A stretch of 64,000 bases of DNA from Pseudomonas serbica (GCF_028823535.1 NZ_JAQIYM010000090.1:1-64000); one strand, 5' to 3'; positions 31,571 to 40,734 are shown, counted from the stretch's first letter. Made by a program: numbers and translations. The notes: generated by a model from the sequence alone, not told the origin.

Positions 31571-34180
31571 TTGAACATCGTTCTTCGCAAGAGCCTTCTG
31601 GCTGTCTCAATCGCGATGGCTGCCGCATCTCCAGCCATGGCGACCAACCTGGTCAACAGCACTATCGCCCTGAACGGCGGTAGCAACTTCTACGTGAACC
31701 AGAAGGGTGCCATTGAAGTTCAGAGCACCGACTTCGACTCGATCCGTATCACTGGCCAATATGCCGGCGATTCCGACGGCATCTCGCTGAAAAGTGTGAA
31801 CGTGGTTGGCGACATCGCCAACGAAGCCAATGTTAACTCGGACGACTTCACTGGGGTAAACTACCCAGCAGCGTTCGAAGTCGGCAGCGTCGATTTGAAC
31901 GACACCATCTGGGGTCGTCCGTCGCAAGTGGGCGGCAACGTTACCAACACCGCCAATCTGATTGCTCATGGCATCGGCGCCAGTGGCATGACCGTTCGCA
32001 ACACCCACGTTGGCGGCGATGTCATCAACTCGGGTGCATTGAGCATCTCCGGTCGAAATGAACAAGCTCCTGCACGTGGTATTGACCTGAACCGCGCTAC
32101 CGTAGCGGGCAAGTTTGCTAACGACGGCGACGTCAAGCTGCAAGGCTGGCATGGCGCCGGCCTGAACTTCACCAACGGCACCTCGGTCGCCGGTGAAGTG
32201 AGCAACTCTGCCGAAGTCTCCGTGTTTGGTACCAACACTGATGGTGTGCACGTCGAGAACTCCAGCTTCGGTGGTGATTTCATTAACACCGGCGTCATCA
32301 TTGCCCACGGCGACAATGCCGATGGCATCGACTTCGATGACCAGTCAACACTGAAAAGCTTCGTGAACCGGGGCTTTGTCAATGGCCTCGGCGCTAACAG
32401 CGTTGGCGTCCGTGTTGATGGCGCTACCCTCGCCGGTGGCATCGAAAACTACGGCAGCATTTTGGGTGAGACAGTCGCCATCAATGTGGAAGGTTTTGGC
32501 TTGACACCAGCCGCCGCAGACATCAGTCCGAACTTCCAGATCAACAACTACGGCACGATCTCCTCGAACGAAACGGCTATCGACGGGCACGAGCACACTG
32601 ATCTGAACTGGAAAGGTGGTGGTATCGCCGGTGAGCTGCTGGGCCTGTCGAAGATCACTGTGACCGGGGACGTTGGTTTCGCTGGTAAGCGCATCGAAGC
32701 CAACCAGGGCTTGCATATCGCATCGGACGGCACTTTGAACATGGCTAGCATGAACACTAGCCTGGACGGCGACCTGACGGTCAACACCGGTGGTACATTG
32801 GGCCTGCCAATTTTCGAGGAAACCACTGATGCGGCGATCCTCACCGTCGATGGTACCGCCAAGTTTGAAAGCGGCTCCAACGTGAAGGTCATCGCCCAGG
32901 GTCGTGACTTCATCGAAGGCGGTCGTGAATATCGCCTGCTGACCGCCAACGTCCTGGAAAACAAAGGCGTGGGTATCAGCTCCAACTCGGCGGTACTGCA
33001 AGTAACCAACGTTCGCGCCAACGACACCGAACTGTTCGTGACCGTAGCGCCGAAGAAGGCTGAAGAAGTAAAACACGTAATTGCTCTCGGTGGCGGTAAC
33101 GCCAACACCCAGCGTGCCGGCGCAGCTTACGTCAACGCGGCTACCGAACTGGCCAAAACCAACCCGAACGACACCGTTCTGGCCGCTCTGATGGCCGCTG
33201 GTGACGACGTCGAGGCGGTCGCCCGTATCACCAAGAAGCTGTCCCCAGAAGTGGGCGTAGGCGGTACCAAGGCTGCTCTTACCGGTCAGCAAATGGTGTC
33301 CAGCGCAGTTGGCACCCGCATGAGCAGCGTTCGTCAGGGTATGTCGTCGGGCGAAGGTGTTTCTGAAGTCGGCGGTTGGTTCCAGGCGCTGAATAATGAC
33401 TCCGACCAGGACAAGCGCGACGGCATCGACGGTTACAACGCCAAAGCCAAGGGTTTCTCCCTGGGTGTCGACGGTCAGCTGACCGAAAGCACCGTGCTCG
33501 GCCTGGCCTTCAGCACCATCAACACCGACGTCGACGCAGATGACGGCAACCATACGGATGTCGACACCAACGCCGTCACTGGCTATGGCAGCTGGACTTC
33601 CGGTCAGTTCTTTGTCGACGGTAGCCTGACCTATGGTCAGAACCGTAACCACTCCAAGCGTGAAATCGTTGCCGGCGCTACCGCCAAGGGCAACTACGAC
33701 AGCGACATGCTGGGTATGAACGCCCTGGCTGGTTATGCCTTCGACATCCACAACGGCATGATCGTGGAGCCTCGCGTTGCTGCACGCTACAGCCGCGTCA
33801 ACATCGATGGCTTCACCGAAAAAGGTAGCTCGTCGGCGAACCTGACCACCGGTGAGCAGCGCATGGAAGTGGGTGAACTGGGTGCCGGCGTACGTCTGGC
33901 TGGTCAGTTCGAAGTGGCTGGTGGCGTCCTGGAGCCAGAAGTTAAAGCCATGGCTTACCATGACTTCATCGCGGACAGCACCAACAGCACGTCGACCTTC
34001 GTCCTGGGCGGCAACTCGTTCGTCACCACCGGCGCTTCGTCGGCCCGTGACAGCTATGAACTGGGCATGGGCGTCAGCTACCGCAAGGAAGCTGTCACCG
34101 TTGGCCTGGGCTACGACCGCCTGACCAAAACGGGTTTCGAAGCTGATACCCTGACTGCGAAAGTGCGTTACGACTTCTAA
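31571..34180 (+). CDS. Type Va autotransporter
   Basis: 869 residues from a TTG at 31571. A signal peptide of about 24 residues ends in SPAMA. Residues about 30-490 are the passenger: repeating Asn/Gly-rich units (GGNVTNTANL, GGDVINSGAL, AGKFANDGDV, AGEVSNSAEV) as expected for a beta-helix. A linker near 500-590 and a C-terminal autotransporter beta-barrel (about 600-869, EVGGWFQALNNDSDQDKRDG onwards) end in the typical aromatic residue (VRYDF). The protein would stay on the cell surface or release the passenger; no protease or lipase motif is visible, so adhesion or aggregation is likely. The TTG start is weak in form and may limit expression. Confidence 0.9.
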   Translation: MNIVLRKSLLAVSIAMAAASPAMATNLVNSTIALNGGSNFYVNQKGAIEVQSTDFDSIRITGQYAGDSDGISLKSVNVVGDIANEANVNSDDFTGVNYPAAFEVGSVDLNDTIWGRPSQVGGNVTNTANLIAHGIGASGMTVRNTHVGGDVINSGALSISGRNEQAPARGIDLNRATVAGKFANDGDVKLQGWHGAGLNFTNGTSVAGEVSNSAEVSVFGTNTDGVHVENSSFGGDFINTGVIIAHGDNADGIDFDDQSTLKSFVNRGFVNGLGANSVGVRVDGATLAGGIENYGSILGETVAINVEGFGLTPAAADISPNFQINNYGTISSNETAIDGHEHTDLNWKGGGIAGELLGLSKITVTGDVGFAGKRIEANQGLHIASDGTLNMASMNTSLDGDLTVNTGGTLGLPIFEETTDAAILTVDGTAKFESGSNVKVIAQGRDFIEGGREYRLLTANVLENKGVGISSNSAVLQVTNVRANDTELFVTVAPKKAEEVKHVIALGGGNANTQRAGAAYVNAATELAKTNPNDTVLAALMAAGDDVEAVARITKKLSPEVGVGGTKAALTGQQMVSSAVGTRMSSVRQGMSSGEGVSEVGGWFQALNNDSDQDKRDGIDGYNAKAKGFSLGVDGQLTESTVLGLAFSTINTDVDADDGNHTDVDTNAVTGYGSWTSGQFFVDGSLTYGQNRNHSKREIVAGATAKGNYDSDMLGMNALAGYAFDIHNGMIVEPRVAARYSRVNIDGFTEKGSSSANLTTGEQRMEVGELGAGVRLAGQFEVAGGVLEPEVKAMAYHDFIADSTNSTSTFVLGGNSFVTTGASSARDSYELGMGVSYRKEAVTVGLGYDRLTKTGFEADTLTAKVRYDF

Positions 34181-34202
34181 TCCCTCGGGATGGATGGTCA
34201 AC

Positions 34203-34226
34203 AACCCGCCCTGGTGGCGGGTTGTT
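34203..34226 (+). terminator. Terminator of the autotransporter gene
   Basis: AACCCGCC and GGCGGGTT arms with a CTGGT loop, then TTTC. Confidence 0.8.
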
Positions 34227-34259
34227 TCATTTGAGCTTTCTGAAAATACGGAGTAAGCG

Positions 34260-34820
34260 ATGCACGACATCCGCGATCTGTCCGACCTGATTACCTTGCT
34301 GGCCGAACAGCCAGGCACGTCGCTCCAACTAAGCATTCATCCCGAGGTGCAGAAAAGCCTGGCAGGTTGCCTGGAGCTTGGCGTCAGCCATATTGTGCGT
34401 TTCGATTCCATGGCACTAGCGCCACGAGCACTTATGGCAATCGCCGAAAACCCCGGTGTAGTACCGAGGCAGAAGGCGTTTGGTAAGGATTTTCAGAATT
34501 ACTTCAGAGAATCATCTGGGGATGACATGACATTCATCAGTGTTTGCAGGGGGCTGCTGGTGGAGGCACTAGACTGGGTCGATCAATACCCGCGATCAGC
34601 TCGATTTCAGGCTATTTATTCGGATCTGGAAGCCATTTCGAAGACTGATTTAGAGAGTGTTAGAGCGCCGATCAGCTACGTGCAGGAAGTTGTTGATTGG
34701 CTTGATCTGATCCAACGAAATCGCCCAAACGACTGCGCCGAAGATCTGAGGCAGGATGTCGCTGCCCACAACCCCACTGGTTTGAAACCAAAAATTGTTC
34801 AGCCCGGCGCTTATCGGTAA
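34260..34820 (+). CDS. Unknown protein
   Basis: 186 residues starting MHDIRDLSDLITLLAEQPG, with ACGGAGTAAG upstream. The protein is soluble, with a helical C-terminal half (SYVQEVVDWLDLIQRN). No motif, signal peptide or membrane segment was recognised. It stands alone between a terminator and the promoter of the next transcript. Confidence 0.65.
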   Translation: MHDIRDLSDLITLLAEQPGTSLQLSIHPEVQKSLAGCLELGVSHIVRFDSMALAPRALMAIAENPGVVPRQKAFGKDFQNYFRESSGDDMTFISVCRGLLVEALDWVDQYPRSARFQAIYSDLEAISKTDLESVRAPISYVQEVVDWLDLIQRNRPNDCAEDLRQDVAAHNPTGLKPKIVQPGAYR

Positions 34821-34854
34821 GATTGTCGGATAGAGCACACGTTTTGATGTCAGA

Positions 34855-34883
34855 TTGACACAAGGTGACCTATAGCCTAGACT
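34855..34883 (+). promoter_or_regulatory. Putative promoter of the arfA-like gene
   Basis: TTGACA at 34855-34860, 17 bases, TAGACT at 34878-34883. A second AATTGAC follows at 34893. The start codon is 47 bases downstream of the -10 box. Confidence 0.5.
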
Positions 34884-34929
34884 TATACTGTAAATTGACG
34901 CTGTATCTGCACGCCAGGAAGAAACGAAA

Positions 34930-35070
34930 ATGAAAGCGAAAACCCGAAAGGAAGAGAGTCGGGCGAAGTCGATGGTGATGGTGCCGCTGTACGCCCAACG
35001 GGTGGTGCAAGACAAGTCACGGTTCCGTCGCAAGCCTAAGCATGCCAACACACGCCATTTTGAGGACTGA
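34930..35070 (+). CDS. arfA: Short ArfA-like ribosome rescue factor
   Basis: 46 residues starting MKAKTRKEESRAK at 34930. The core VPLYAQRVVQDKSRFRRKPKH lines up with the ArfA core (PLFRQRV-x-K-x-KGSYxRKGKH): the Leu-Tyr, Gln-Arg-Val and the basic RRKPKH cluster agree. ArfA lets release factor 2 free ribosomes stuck on messages without a stop codon, as a backup to tmRNA. In E. coli, arfA has a longer reading frame with a cut or terminator inside it, so that its level depends on tmRNA. Here a normal stop codon ends the protein right after the core, which would give a stable protein that does not depend on tmRNA. Two bases separate it from the next gene. Confidence 0.65.
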   Translation: MKAKTRKEESRAKSMVMVPLYAQRVVQDKSRFRRKPKHANTRHFED

Positions 35071-35072
35071 TC

Positions 35073-35984
35073 ATGACAACTCGTCGAACACTCACGACAC
35101 TAACGAAATCAGGGCTAGTGGCCCTTTTTTTGTGGGTGCTGAGTGGCTGCCAGTCTACTCCCAATGATGGGGTGGGCCGGTCTTCGGCATTCGGCGATTT
35201 CATGCAGTCGGTGACGCCTTATCAAAAGCTCAAGACTTTTGCCGGCGAGCACGCTGGTGTGGTGTTTGCAGCCGCTGGAACGCCATTCAACTTGACCGGC
35301 GTTGCCCAGGCTGTCCGCCATAGTCCTGATCACGGCGATGCGAGCGTAATGACCGTTTACATCGAAGGTGATGGACGCGCCTGGCTTACTTCAAGCATTC
35401 CGAGCAAAGACCCATCTCCTCGCAGCTTCATGATGGTGCAGAAAGCCCTTGATGATAGTCAACCAGCGGTGTACCTGGCCCGCCCGTGTCAGTTCCAGAA
35501 GATAGAAGATCCTGGCTGCAATTCTGCGCTTTGGACATCTGACCGATTTTCTACAGGTGTTGTTGCCGCCTACAACCAGGCCTTGGATCAGTTGAAGCGA
35601 CAAAGGGGTGTGCAACATTTCAGGTTGGTCGGCTACTCAGGCGGAGGGGCAGTGGCCATGGCGTTAGCTGGCCAGCGGCAGGACATCGAGCAAGTCGTGA
35701 CCATCGCCGGAAATGTCGACCCACTGGCCTGGATCGAGCTTCACAACCTTACGCCCCTGGGAGATCTGGTAAACCCTCTGGACTTCGCAGCCAGGTTGTC
35801 GAGCGTTCCGCAACGCCACTATGTCGGTGCGAAGGATAAAGTCGTACCTCCAGTCCTGGCTAAGGCTTTTGTCCAGAAAATTGAGGCCCGCTGCGCAGAC
35901 ATCGTTGAAATGCAGTCATCCCATGAAGACGGGTGGGGGACTCTGTCCGCTGCGGAGCTGGATAGGCCAATTGTCTGCCATTAA
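35073..35984 (+). CDS. Lipoprotein of the alpha/beta hydrolase fold
   Basis: 303 residues. The N-terminal signal has a lipobox LSGC (Cys 26), so it is a membrane-anchored lipoprotein. The hydrolase core shows a nucleophile elbow GYSGGG (residues 187-192, Ser 189), a likely acid in GAKDKVVPP (about residue 255) and a likely histidine in SSHEDGW (about residue 290), in the order of a catalytic triad. Substrate unknown; esterase or lipase action in the cell envelope is likely. It is coupled to the arfA-like gene and followed within 10 bases by a tagged protein gene, so the three probably form one operon. Confidence 0.8.
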   Translation: MTTRRTLTTLTKSGLVALFLWVLSGCQSTPNDGVGRSSAFGDFMQSVTPYQKLKTFAGEHAGVVFAAAGTPFNLTGVAQAVRHSPDHGDASVMTVYIEGDGRAWLTSSIPSKDPSPRSFMMVQKALDDSQPAVYLARPCQFQKIEDPGCNSALWTSDRFSTGVVAAYNQALDQLKRQRGVQHFRLVGYSGGGAVAMALAGQRQDIEQVVTIAGNVDPLAWIELHNLTPLGDLVNPLDFAARLSSVPQRHYVGAKDKVVPPVLAKAFVQKIEARCADIVEMQSSHEDGWGTLSAAELDRPIVCH

Positions 35985-35993
35985 GGTCAATCG

Positions 35994-36788
35994 ATGAGCG
36001 CCACGCTGCCCATTGGAGCCCGCACGCCTGTGCCTTGTCACCTTGGTGAGTCCAGTGTGCCGTCAAACAGTTTCATTGATTATCAATCGCTGGAGCTGAT
36101 GCTGGATACGGTTTGCCCTCAAGCTTTCGCGTTTATGGCTCCAGGGCGTGAACACTTGCGCTTCTCGACTGCGAGCGTGCAGGACTTTGTCGGGGTCTTC
36201 CAGGTATGTCTATCTCCATCACTTGAGTCCTATGGGAGCGCCATCAATATGCTTCAGATGGTGTTGCCGGCTGTGCTTGAATTGCGCGACTTTGGTAAGC
36301 TCAAGCACCCGCTGAACATGCACACCTTCTCGAAATTGTTGTGGATCGATGAGTTGAAGGAAATCGTGACTCATGTGGATTTGAGTGTTCAGGCTCGGTC
36401 TTCTTTGAGCGCTTACCTTAAGGCTTGCGATGACAAACCCGGCATGGCTTCGGGCGGTGGGCTGGAAATGTTGGCGGGAGATCATTTTGGTCTATTCCTC
36501 GGTGACAGGATTACGCAGTCCAGTGTGATGAGGGTCTGGAGCCAGATTGTTGACGAGTATCTGTTCAGCAGCGCCAACCGACTGCAGGTGGTTGGGAGTC
36601 GCGACGGTGGCTCCACTTATCGTAGAGCCGTTCGGGATTACGCCAACCTGGCTGACCAACTTCCGTACGTAGAGGAAATGAAGCTGATCTTTTTCCTAAG
36701 GGCAGCGGGGGTGAACTCGGCTGATTTTCTGCCCTATTTTAGTTTGGCGGCTCGAGCGGCGGTGTTTTCCGAGGACTTAGGTCTGTAA
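35994..36788 (+). CDS. Unknown protein with C-terminal DLGL tag
   Basis: 264 residues starting MSATLPIGARTPVP. The start has AAGGTCA upstream and follows the hydrolase gene by nine bases. It is soluble and helical, with no clear similarity by eye to the 470-residue tagged family or to the pair at 52783/54161. The C-terminus reads LAARAAVFSEDLGL and so carries the common tag. Association with a lipoprotein hydrolase in one operon hints that tagged proteins may act near the envelope, but this is only context. Confidence 0.75.
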   Translation: MSATLPIGARTPVPCHLGESSVPSNSFIDYQSLELMLDTVCPQAFAFMAPGREHLRFSTASVQDFVGVFQVCLSPSLESYGSAINMLQMVLPAVLELRDFGKLKHPLNMHTFSKLLWIDELKEIVTHVDLSVQARSSLSAYLKACDDKPGMASGGGLEMLAGDHFGLFLGDRITQSSVMRVWSQIVDEYLFSSANRLQVVGSRDGGSTYRRAVRDYANLADQLPYVEEMKLIFFLRAAGVNSADFLPYFSLAARAAVFSEDLGL

Positions 36789-36851
36789 TATCATCCATGT
36801 ACGGTAAGGCTCTATTGCAATACTTCCAAGTCAGATGTCGACTGCACGAAT

Positions 36852-36881
36852 TTACATTCGCGTCAATTCATGGTATATAAT
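36852..36881 (+). promoter_or_regulatory. Promoter of the antiporter gene
   Basis: TTACAT at 36852-36857, 18 bases, TATAAT at 36876-36881. GTCAA lies ten bases after the start of the -35 box, as in the dyad promoters. The untranslated leader is about 120 bases and contains a GCCT/AGGC hairpin. Confidence 0.55.
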
Positions 36882-37010
36882 CCACTGGTACACGACCTAC
36901 ATTTCACCGCCTGTATTTAGGCTGTGGAATCATTTAGGCCTAGAGGTATTGAGACTGGCAAGGACTGTTCGGCTCAGGAGTTCAGGCTATACGTTCAAGG
37001 AGCCTTCATC

Positions 37011-38285
37011 ATGCTGGATCTTGCCGCAGCGTTCATCACGCTAACCACCTTTCTCACCTACCTAAACTATCGCTTTCTGCGCATGCCGCCTGCTATTGGC
37101 GTGATGGTTACAGCCTTGCTTCTGTCGCTCGGGCTGCAGATCGTTTCGGCCATGGGCTACCCGGTACTTGAACTGCACATGCAGACCCTGATCGCCGGTA
37201 TCGACTTCAGTCAAGTTTTGATGACCTGGTTCCTGCCAGCGTTGTTGTTCGCCGGCGCCTTGCACGTCGACCTCAATGACTTGCGCAGCTACAAGTGGCC
37301 GATTGGGCTGCTCGCAACGTTTGGCGTTTTGATCTCAACCGGCGTTGTTGGCGTGCTCTCGTATTACATGCTGCATTTCCTTGGATGGAATATCAGCATC
37401 GTTTACTGCTTGCTGTTTGGTGCGCTGATTAGCCCTACAGATCCGATTGCGGTGATGTCCATTCTGAAAACTAGCTCGGCGCCAAAGCCGCTACGAGCCA
37501 CGATCACCGGCGAAAGTCTATTTAACGATGGCGTCGCGATTGTTGCGTTCTCGATTTTGATGGGCATTCTTGTACTTGGGCACACCCCAACCGTGGGCGA
37601 CATTACTACGTTGTTCCTCAAAGAAGCCGTTGGCGGCGTGGTCTACGGTGTGGTGCTGGGGACGGCTGGCTTCATGCTCCTGCGCACCATTGATCAGCAC
37701 CAGGTGTCGGTACTGTTGACCTTAGCGGTGGTGTTTGGTGGTTCGGCCTTGGCCGCGAAGCTCCACGTGTCATCGCCAATTGCCATGGTGGTGGCTGGCC
37801 TGATCATTGGTAACCACGGACGTAACCTGGCGATGTCGGAAAATTCCCGTCGCTACGTGGATGGCCTCTGGGAGTTAGTCGACGACATACTTAACACTTT
37901 ACTGTTCGCGTTGATCGGTTTGGAGCTGTTATTACTACCATTCACCTGGGTGCATATTGCAGCTGGCCTGATTCTCGCGGTCGTTGTTCTGCTGTCGCGT
38001 GTACTGACCGTTGGGCCGGCGATCCTGTTGATGCGTGCTCATCACGGAGGTGATCGTCAGATCGCCAAAGGAACGATTCGCACGTTGACCTGGGGCGGCC
38101 TGCGGGGCGGGGTATCCGTGGCACTGGCGCTGTCCTTGCCGCTCGGTGAGCAGCGTGACCTGGTGCTGACGCTGACCTACATCGTCGTGTTGTCGTCGAT
38201 CCTGGTTCAAGGTCTGACCATCGGTAAGCTGGTGAAGCTACTGTTTGGCGAGAAGAAGCCAAAGGCGATCCCAGAAAATCTCTGA
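37011..38285 (+). CDS. nhaP: CPA1-family Na+/H+ antiporter
   Basis: 424 residues from the ATG at 37011, with CAAGGAGCC upstream; the open frame further left lies in the leader. Twelve or so membrane segments are visible. The conserved CPA1 residues are present: ISPTDPIAV (about residue 140) and GESLFNDGVAIV (about residue 165, the ion-binding Asn-Asp pair), and the later TWGGLRGGVSVALAL (about residue 365). These proteins swap Na+ or K+ for H+ and protect against salt or alkaline stress. The symbol is a family name; the ion is not known. Confidence 0.88.
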   Translation: MLDLAAAFITLTTFLTYLNYRFLRMPPAIGVMVTALLLSLGLQIVSAMGYPVLELHMQTLIAGIDFSQVLMTWFLPALLFAGALHVDLNDLRSYKWPIGLLATFGVLISTGVVGVLSYYMLHFLGWNISIVYCLLFGALISPTDPIAVMSILKTSSAPKPLRATITGESLFNDGVAIVAFSILMGILVLGHTPTVGDITTLFLKEAVGGVVYGVVLGTAGFMLLRTIDQHQVSVLLTLAVVFGGSALAAKLHVSSPIAMVVAGLIIGNHGRNLAMSENSRRYVDGLWELVDDILNTLLFALIGLELLLLPFTWVHIAAGLILAVVVLLSRVLTVGPAILLMRAHHGGDRQIAKGTIRTLTWGGLRGGVSVALALSLPLGEQRDLVLTLTYIVVLSSILVQGLTIGKLVKLLFGEKKPKAIPENL

Positions 38286-38306
38286 TCTGCAGTAGCTCAA
38301 GAAATA

Positions 38307-38330
38307 AACCCCGCGAAAGCGGGGTTTTTT
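38307..38330 (+). terminator. Terminator of the antiporter gene
   Basis: AACCCCGC and GCGGGGTT with a GAAA loop and a T-run. Confidence 0.9.
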
Positions 38331-38550
38331 GTCAATAAATGGCAAATCCTGTTGGACGGCAATTCGATCCCTAGGTATATTGGAGCTATACCGCCGATGC
38401 GGAACGAGCGTGCAGTCATGCTGCAGATCTCCTGCAGTGGAAGGCTGTAATCGGTATGGGGCGGGCGTGCACACCCAACCCATCGCGCCGACTGCGAAAG
38501 TGTCGGACTTATCTCAAGCTGGCCGGCTTATCATCCTTGGAGGATTTCGT

Positions 38551-39522
38551 ATGTATGACATCATTGGTGACATTCACGGCCACGCTCAAAAGCTCAAGTT
38601 GCTGTTGGAGCAAATGGGTTATACGTCGACTGACGGGGTGTATTCGCACCCGACCCGCAAAGCATTGTTTCTCGGTGACTTCATTGATCGTGGCCCAGAG
38701 CAGGTGGAAACCGTCCGCATTGTGCGGGCGATGGTCGAGGCCGGCACAGCCCTCGCGGTCATGGGCAATCACGAGCTCAATGCAGTGGCGTTCGCCACAC
38801 CTGATCCTGAGCGACCTGGTGAGTACCTGCGCAGGCACATTGCGCGTAACCGCCACCCGCATCATGAATTTCTTCGCCAGGTGGGCGAGGGCAGTCCTGC
38901 ATACACGGACATGATCGAGTGGTTCAAAACCCTGCCGATTTACCTGGAGATGGAGGGTGTGCGGGCGATCCATGCTTGCTGGCACCCGCAGTACATCCTC
39001 GATGTTCAGCAGTACCTGAATGCAGATCAGACATTGACCCAAGATGGGTGGTATCAGATTACCCGCCGTGACACCCCGGCCTTCATCGCGCTTGAAACCT
39101 TGCTGAAGGGCACTGAAATTCACTTGCCGGACGGTCTGACTTACCACGACAAAGACGGCACGGAGCGGAATAAAACCCGCACCCGCTGGTGGGACAAAGA
39201 GGCACGTACCTACCGTGAGCTTGGGCTGGTTTCTGAGGCGATGCGTCACTTGCTACCGGATCATGTGGTACCCGGAGCAGAACGCGTTGAAGACGATTCC
39301 AAAGTACCGCTATTCTTTGGGCACTACTGGTTCCAGGGACAGCCGGATTTGCTGGACAAGCACGTGGCTTGCCTGGACTACAGCGTCGGCAAGGGAACTG
39401 CCAGTGGCAAGCTGTGCGCCTATCGCTGGAGCGGTGAGACCGTACTGACGAAGGACAACTTTACCTGGGTCAATGGTGGCTATGAAACCCACCATGAACC
39501 GAGCGTGAGCCCTGGCCTCTAG
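38551..39522 (+). CDS. Metallophosphatase of the calcineurin-like family
   Basis: 323 residues from the ATG at 38551, with TTGGAGGA upstream; the frame extends left to 38329 through leader sequence. The metal-binding motifs are complete and in order: GDIHG (residues 6-10), GDFIDRG (about 47-53), GNHE (about 73-76), and later His residues in HACWHP and FFGHYW. This matches the PrpE/ApaH-like serine/threonine phosphatase group, larger than PrpE (245) and ApaH (280). Substrates may be phosphoproteins or dinucleotides such as Ap4A. A 160-base leader with a CTGCAG/CTGCAG stem precedes it. Confidence 0.85.
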   Translation: MYDIIGDIHGHAQKLKLLLEQMGYTSTDGVYSHPTRKALFLGDFIDRGPEQVETVRIVRAMVEAGTALAVMGNHELNAVAFATPDPERPGEYLRRHIARNRHPHHEFLRQVGEGSPAYTDMIEWFKTLPIYLEMEGVRAIHACWHPQYILDVQQYLNADQTLTQDGWYQITRRDTPAFIALETLLKGTEIHLPDGLTYHDKDGTERNKTRTRWWDKEARTYRELGLVSEAMRHLLPDHVVPGAERVEDDSKVPLFFGHYWFQGQPDLLDKHVACLDYSVGKGTASGKLCAYRWSGETVLTKDNFTWVNGGYETHHEPSVSPGL

Positions 39523-39600
39523 GCTAAAAGCAATAAATCCGGTAAATTGCACCCATTGGCCCCTGAGCCCTGCGACACCCCAGCTTGATCAGCTTGGATA

Positions 39601-39623
39601 AAGCCCACTTCGGTGGGCTTTTT
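39601..39623 (+). terminator. Terminator after the phosphatase gene
   Basis: AAGCCCAC and GTGGGCTT arms with a TTCG loop, then TTT. Confidence 0.9.
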
Positions 39624-39684
39624 ACTGTCCGCAGGAAAACTGCAAAGAACCTATAAATATATGGCAATTTACGTCCTTAAGGGC

Positions 39685-39712
39685 TTGCTTGTCGGTATAG
39701 CTGTAGTATACT
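39685..39712 (+). promoter_or_regulatory. Promoter of the lipoprotein gene
   Basis: TTGCTT at 39685-39690, 16 bases, TATACT at 39707-39712, about 30 bases before the start codon. Confidence 0.6.
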
Positions 39713-39742
39713 GACATCAACCAAGAAAACAGGATGTTCACC

Positions 39743-40534
39743 ATGAAATCGATGATCAAACTCACAGTAGCTGCCATGTCCCTCGCCGTACTGGCTGGCT
39801 GCGCGCACCACTCTGGTTCCGAGGATAGCGCCTCGACCTCGACTACCCCGACCGTCTATTCCAAACCTGGTATTCCGGCTGAACTGTCCGGTGTGTGGGT
39901 CGGCGCCGAGTACACGGACGAAGACAAGCAACCCCGTCCGCTGGAAATTGATCTTCGCCTGAATGACCTCGGTCGAGTGGAATACAAGACGCCTGGTTGC
40001 AGCGGCCTGGTGAAATACCAGCGACATGAAGGCCAGGCCATGGTGCTGCTGGAGCAGATCGAGTCCGGTGTTGGTTCTTGCCCGCGCAACAGCTACCTGC
40101 GTTTGGAGCCAAACCCGGATGGATCGATGCGCTACGCGCACTTTGACCTGGAAGGTAAGCGCATTGCCCTGGGCCAGGTGCGTAAGTCGTCGCAGGTCAG
40201 CCGCACTGTCGACAAGCAACTCGATCCACGCATGCTCGGTACCTGGTCTGGCACGACTTTGACCCATGACGGTCGCAAGACCCGTGCGGAAGTCACCATC
40301 ACCCAATATGGCCGCAGCCAAGCGCTGTACCAAGACCTGGGCTGCATCACTGAGCTCCGCCACGGCGCCGGAGTGCCTAATGGCATTGCCATGATGGAAA
40401 CCCCGATCAAGGGCAATGCGTCCACCTGCGTCAATGGGATCGTGACCTACATCCTGCACAACGGCCAGATGGTGCGCATGAGCCAAGTGCCAGGCAAGAT
40501 CCTCAACACGACGTACCTGAACAAGACCCGTTGA
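39743..40534 (+). CDS. Unknown lipoprotein
   Basis: 263 residues from the ATG at 39743; an ATG at 39734 is too close to the AGGA binding site. The signal peptide ends in the lipobox LAGC (Cys 20), giving a lipid-anchored protein. The mature part has two similar domains of about 100 residues, each beginning with a GTWSG/GVWVGAEY type strand (LSGVWVGAEYTDEDKQPRPL; MLGTWSGTTLTHDGRKTRAE) and containing one Cys pair (for example SGLVKYQ with C, and GCITELRHG). An internal duplication is therefore likely. Own promoter and strong terminator. Function unknown. Confidence 0.75.
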   Translation: MKSMIKLTVAAMSLAVLAGCAHHSGSEDSASTSTTPTVYSKPGIPAELSGVWVGAEYTDEDKQPRPLEIDLRLNDLGRVEYKTPGCSGLVKYQRHEGQAMVLLEQIESGVGSCPRNSYLRLEPNPDGSMRYAHFDLEGKRIALGQVRKSSQVSRTVDKQLDPRMLGTWSGTTLTHDGRKTRAEVTITQYGRSQALYQDLGCITELRHGAGVPNGIAMMETPIKGNASTCVNGIVTYILHNGQMVRMSQVPGKILNTTYLNKTR

Positions 40535-40552
40535 TTCGGGGCCGGGCATAAA

Positions 40553-40578
40553 AAAAGACCACCTTCGGGTGGTCTTTT
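40553..40578. terminator. Bidirectional terminator
   Basis: AAAAGACCACC and GGGTGGTCTTTT arms lie between the lipoprotein gene and the convergent small gene that ends at 40591, so it can serve both. Confidence 0.85.
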
Positions 40579-40590
40579 GCTGTCTGGTGT

Positions 40591-40734
40591 TCAGCGACGG
40601 TCGGACTCATCCGGGTAGTGCTCGCGCTCCTCGGCATAGTCGCGATGGCGAAAACGTGACGGCCCTTGCGGTAAGGATTTCGTCGGGGTTTTTGGTTCAT
40701 CATCACGCGGATTTTTGTGTTCGGTCTGACGCAT
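40591..40734 (-). CDS. Very small basic/acidic protein
   Basis: 47 residues starting MRQTEHKNPRDDEPKTPT at 40734, with CAGAGG six bases upstream. It is hydrophilic, rich in Arg, Asp, Glu and Pro (HRDYAEEREHYPDESDRR at the end) and probably disordered. A shared terminator follows directly. Support comes from the binding site, the terminator and the lack of other genes here. Family not recognised. Confidence 0.5.
   Translation of the reverse strand: MRQTEHKNPRDDEPKTPTKSLPQGPSRFRHRDYAEEREHYPDESDRR

Noticed and set aside
32345..34336. 663-codon open frame on the minus strand, opposite the autotransporter gene
   Set aside because: It is a shadow of the codon bias of the autotransporter. Its translation is rich in His, Gln, Val and Asp without domain logic, and the plus-strand product has a signal peptide, repeats and a barrel.
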